In this document: positions 5,133 through 6,098 of the stretch, in pieces
How positions within the stretch are numbered: position 1 is the stretch's first letter
Layout: each line of letters begins with the position of its first letter
NCBI GenBank assembly: GCA_018065965.1
Contig: JAGHSH010000270.1
Coordinates: forward strand, 1-6,098
DNA from: Candidatus Apopatocola equi
Lineage (GTDB): Bacteria; Bacillota; Clostridia; Oscillospirales; Oscillospiraceae
Reading direction: 5' to 3'
DNA: 6,098 nucleotides
Made by a program: the position numbers and the translations under genes
The notes under the pieces: generated by a model
The model's input: the letters and a program-made list of their open reading frames with translations, nothing else
What the model was told of the DNA's origin: nothing
The model's database searches: none

Positions 5133-6098
5133 GCTCCCGCACCTCCGTTCTGCTGCTCAAAGTGTGCCTTCTCGGCGGCATACTCCTCAGCAATGTCGGT
5201 CTTGGAGGCAAACCACAGCATGGCAATGCAGATAAGGCCCGGCACCCAGCCCAGCAGGGCGCAGATGGCCGTTCTGGCGGCAGCGGGCTGACCCACGCCC
5301 AAAGCGGCGTTGAAGCCGGAGAGCGAGAGGGCAATGCCCATGATCCACACCGCCAGCGCCTCGGCCAGCTTGGTGATGAGGTTATCGCAGGTGGCGACCA
5401 TGGAGTCGATCCGGCGGCGGAACTTGAATTCCACGATATCGGCCACATTGTTGCGGTTGGTATTGAACATGACGAAGGCGGCCGTGGAGCCCATGCCCAC
5501 AGACACCGCATTGATGCAGATGGCCGCCATGGACAGCGGTGCGAAGAGGAAGGGCAGCTTGCCGACGATCTGCACGGCAGCGGCAAAGATCATGGTACCC
5601 TTTCGCCCCAGCCGACGGTCGATGGGGCCGATGAAGGCAGCCGTCAGCACGGAAACGGCCAGATAGAAGGCAAGGATCGGCGTTGCCTTGGCGGAATCGC
5701 AGAGGATGTAGGCGGCGTAGTCGTTGATCTCGTTCATCATCATGGCGGTGGTGATACCGTAGCAGAGGATGAAGAGCATATTGGCCACCCAGCTCTTCAC
5801 GGTAAAGAGCATCCGGAAGGTCTCTGCAAAGCTGATGTGCTCCTCGTTTTCATCCAGCTGCACCACGCGCTCACGGGTGGTGAAATAGTGGATCAGGCAG
5901 CCTGCAACCGCGATGACGGCCATGAGAACCGCCGTTTTCAGAAGAGCGGCCGCATCCTCTGCGGTGTAGATATCGGACTTGAGGCCGCCGAAAACGTTCT
6001 TGACGATCACCGGAACGAGCACTGCGCCGATGCCGGAGCCGAGGCAGCTGCCCAGAGAACGGAAGGAATTGATGGAGCGCCTGTCCGCATCGTATTTG
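5129..6098 (-). CDS. GPH/MFS-type cation symporter, 5' end outside window
   Basis: The visible 322 residues form a hydrophobic, multi-helix transporter whose frame stays open to the right edge, so the true start is outside. GTG at 6020-6022 is internal. The first visible residues, KYDADRRSINSFRSLGSCLG, match the glycoside-pentoside-hexuronide (GPH, MelB-like) family loop where a conserved D/R-rich segment precedes S-x-N-S-F-R. A later cytoplasmic segment, VADIVEFKFRRRIDSMVATC followed by DNLITKLAEALAVW, matches the conserved GPH region (D..E....R.....S......K...A). GPH members (about 450-500 residues) move sugars or other small solutes with Na+ or H+. About 130-160 residues are missing here. 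The neighbouring M20 hydrolase suggests the solute may be an amino-acid-containing compound rather than a plain sugar, but that is inference. The gene ends GGAGA-stop, with the stop overlapping the next gene's start. Confidence 0.85.
   Translation of the reverse strand, partial: KYDADRRSINSFRSLGSCLGSGIGAVLVPVIVKNVFGGLKSDIYTAEDAAALLKTAVLMAVIAVAGCLIHYFTTRERVVQLDENEEHISFAETFRMLFTVKSWVANMLFILCYGITTAMMMNEINDYAAYILCDSAKATPILAFYLAVSVLTAAFIGPIDRRLGRKGTMIFAAAVQIVGKLPFLFAPLSMAAICINAVSVGMGSTAAFVMFNTNRNNVADIVEFKFRRRIDSMVATCDNLITKLAEALAVWIMGIALSLSGFNAALGVGQPAAARTAICALLGWVPGLICIAMLWFASKTDIAEEYAAEKAHFEQQNGGAGA

Noticed and set aside
3336..5291. 651-codon open frame on the plus strand opposite the M20 hydrolase
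   Set aside because: It mirrors the codon structure of three well-supported minus-strand genes, is rich in His, Gly, Ala and Leu without domain pattern, and has no start signal.

Overview
The window looks like an ordinary chromosomal stretch from a moderately GC-rich Firmicute. A clostridial gut-type lineage (Oscillospiraceae or Ruminococcaceae-like) is my best guess. It rests on a PyrR-style pyrimidine attenuator, strong AGGAGG-type ribosome binding sites, an SdpI-family protein, and GC-rich codons broken by AT-rich control regions. No phage, insertion sequence, CRISPR array, rRNA or tRNA was seen.

Right to left on the minus strand, positions 1-1480 hold a pyrimidine biosynthesis operon. 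A consensus sigma-70 promoter drives a leader of about 130 nt, then pyrC (dihydroorotase), then carB (carbamoyl-phosphate synthase large subunit), which overlaps pyrC by 8 bp and runs off the left edge. The leader can fold into a PyrR-binding-loop-like hairpin, an antiterminator or an intrinsic terminator, with the shared segments mutually exclusive. This is the logic of UMP-controlled attenuation. carB appears to carry a one-base deletion about 14 bases from the window edge.

Positions 1504-3179 hold a divergent pair: a minus-strand DUF218/YdcF-like membrane protein with its own terminator, and a plus-strand SdpI-family membrane protein with a promoter and terminator.

Positions 3243-6098 hold a minus-strand operon: a GPH/MFS-type symporter (5' end outside the window), then a membrane-anchored M20 carboxypeptidase S-like hydrolase coupled by an ATGA overlap, then a small VOC/glyoxalase-type metalloprotein. 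The likely theme is uptake and hydrolysis of an amino-acid- or peptide-containing compound, but the substrate is unknown. The convergent gap between the SdpI gene and this operon holds two related hairpin terminators that differ by pair-preserving changes.
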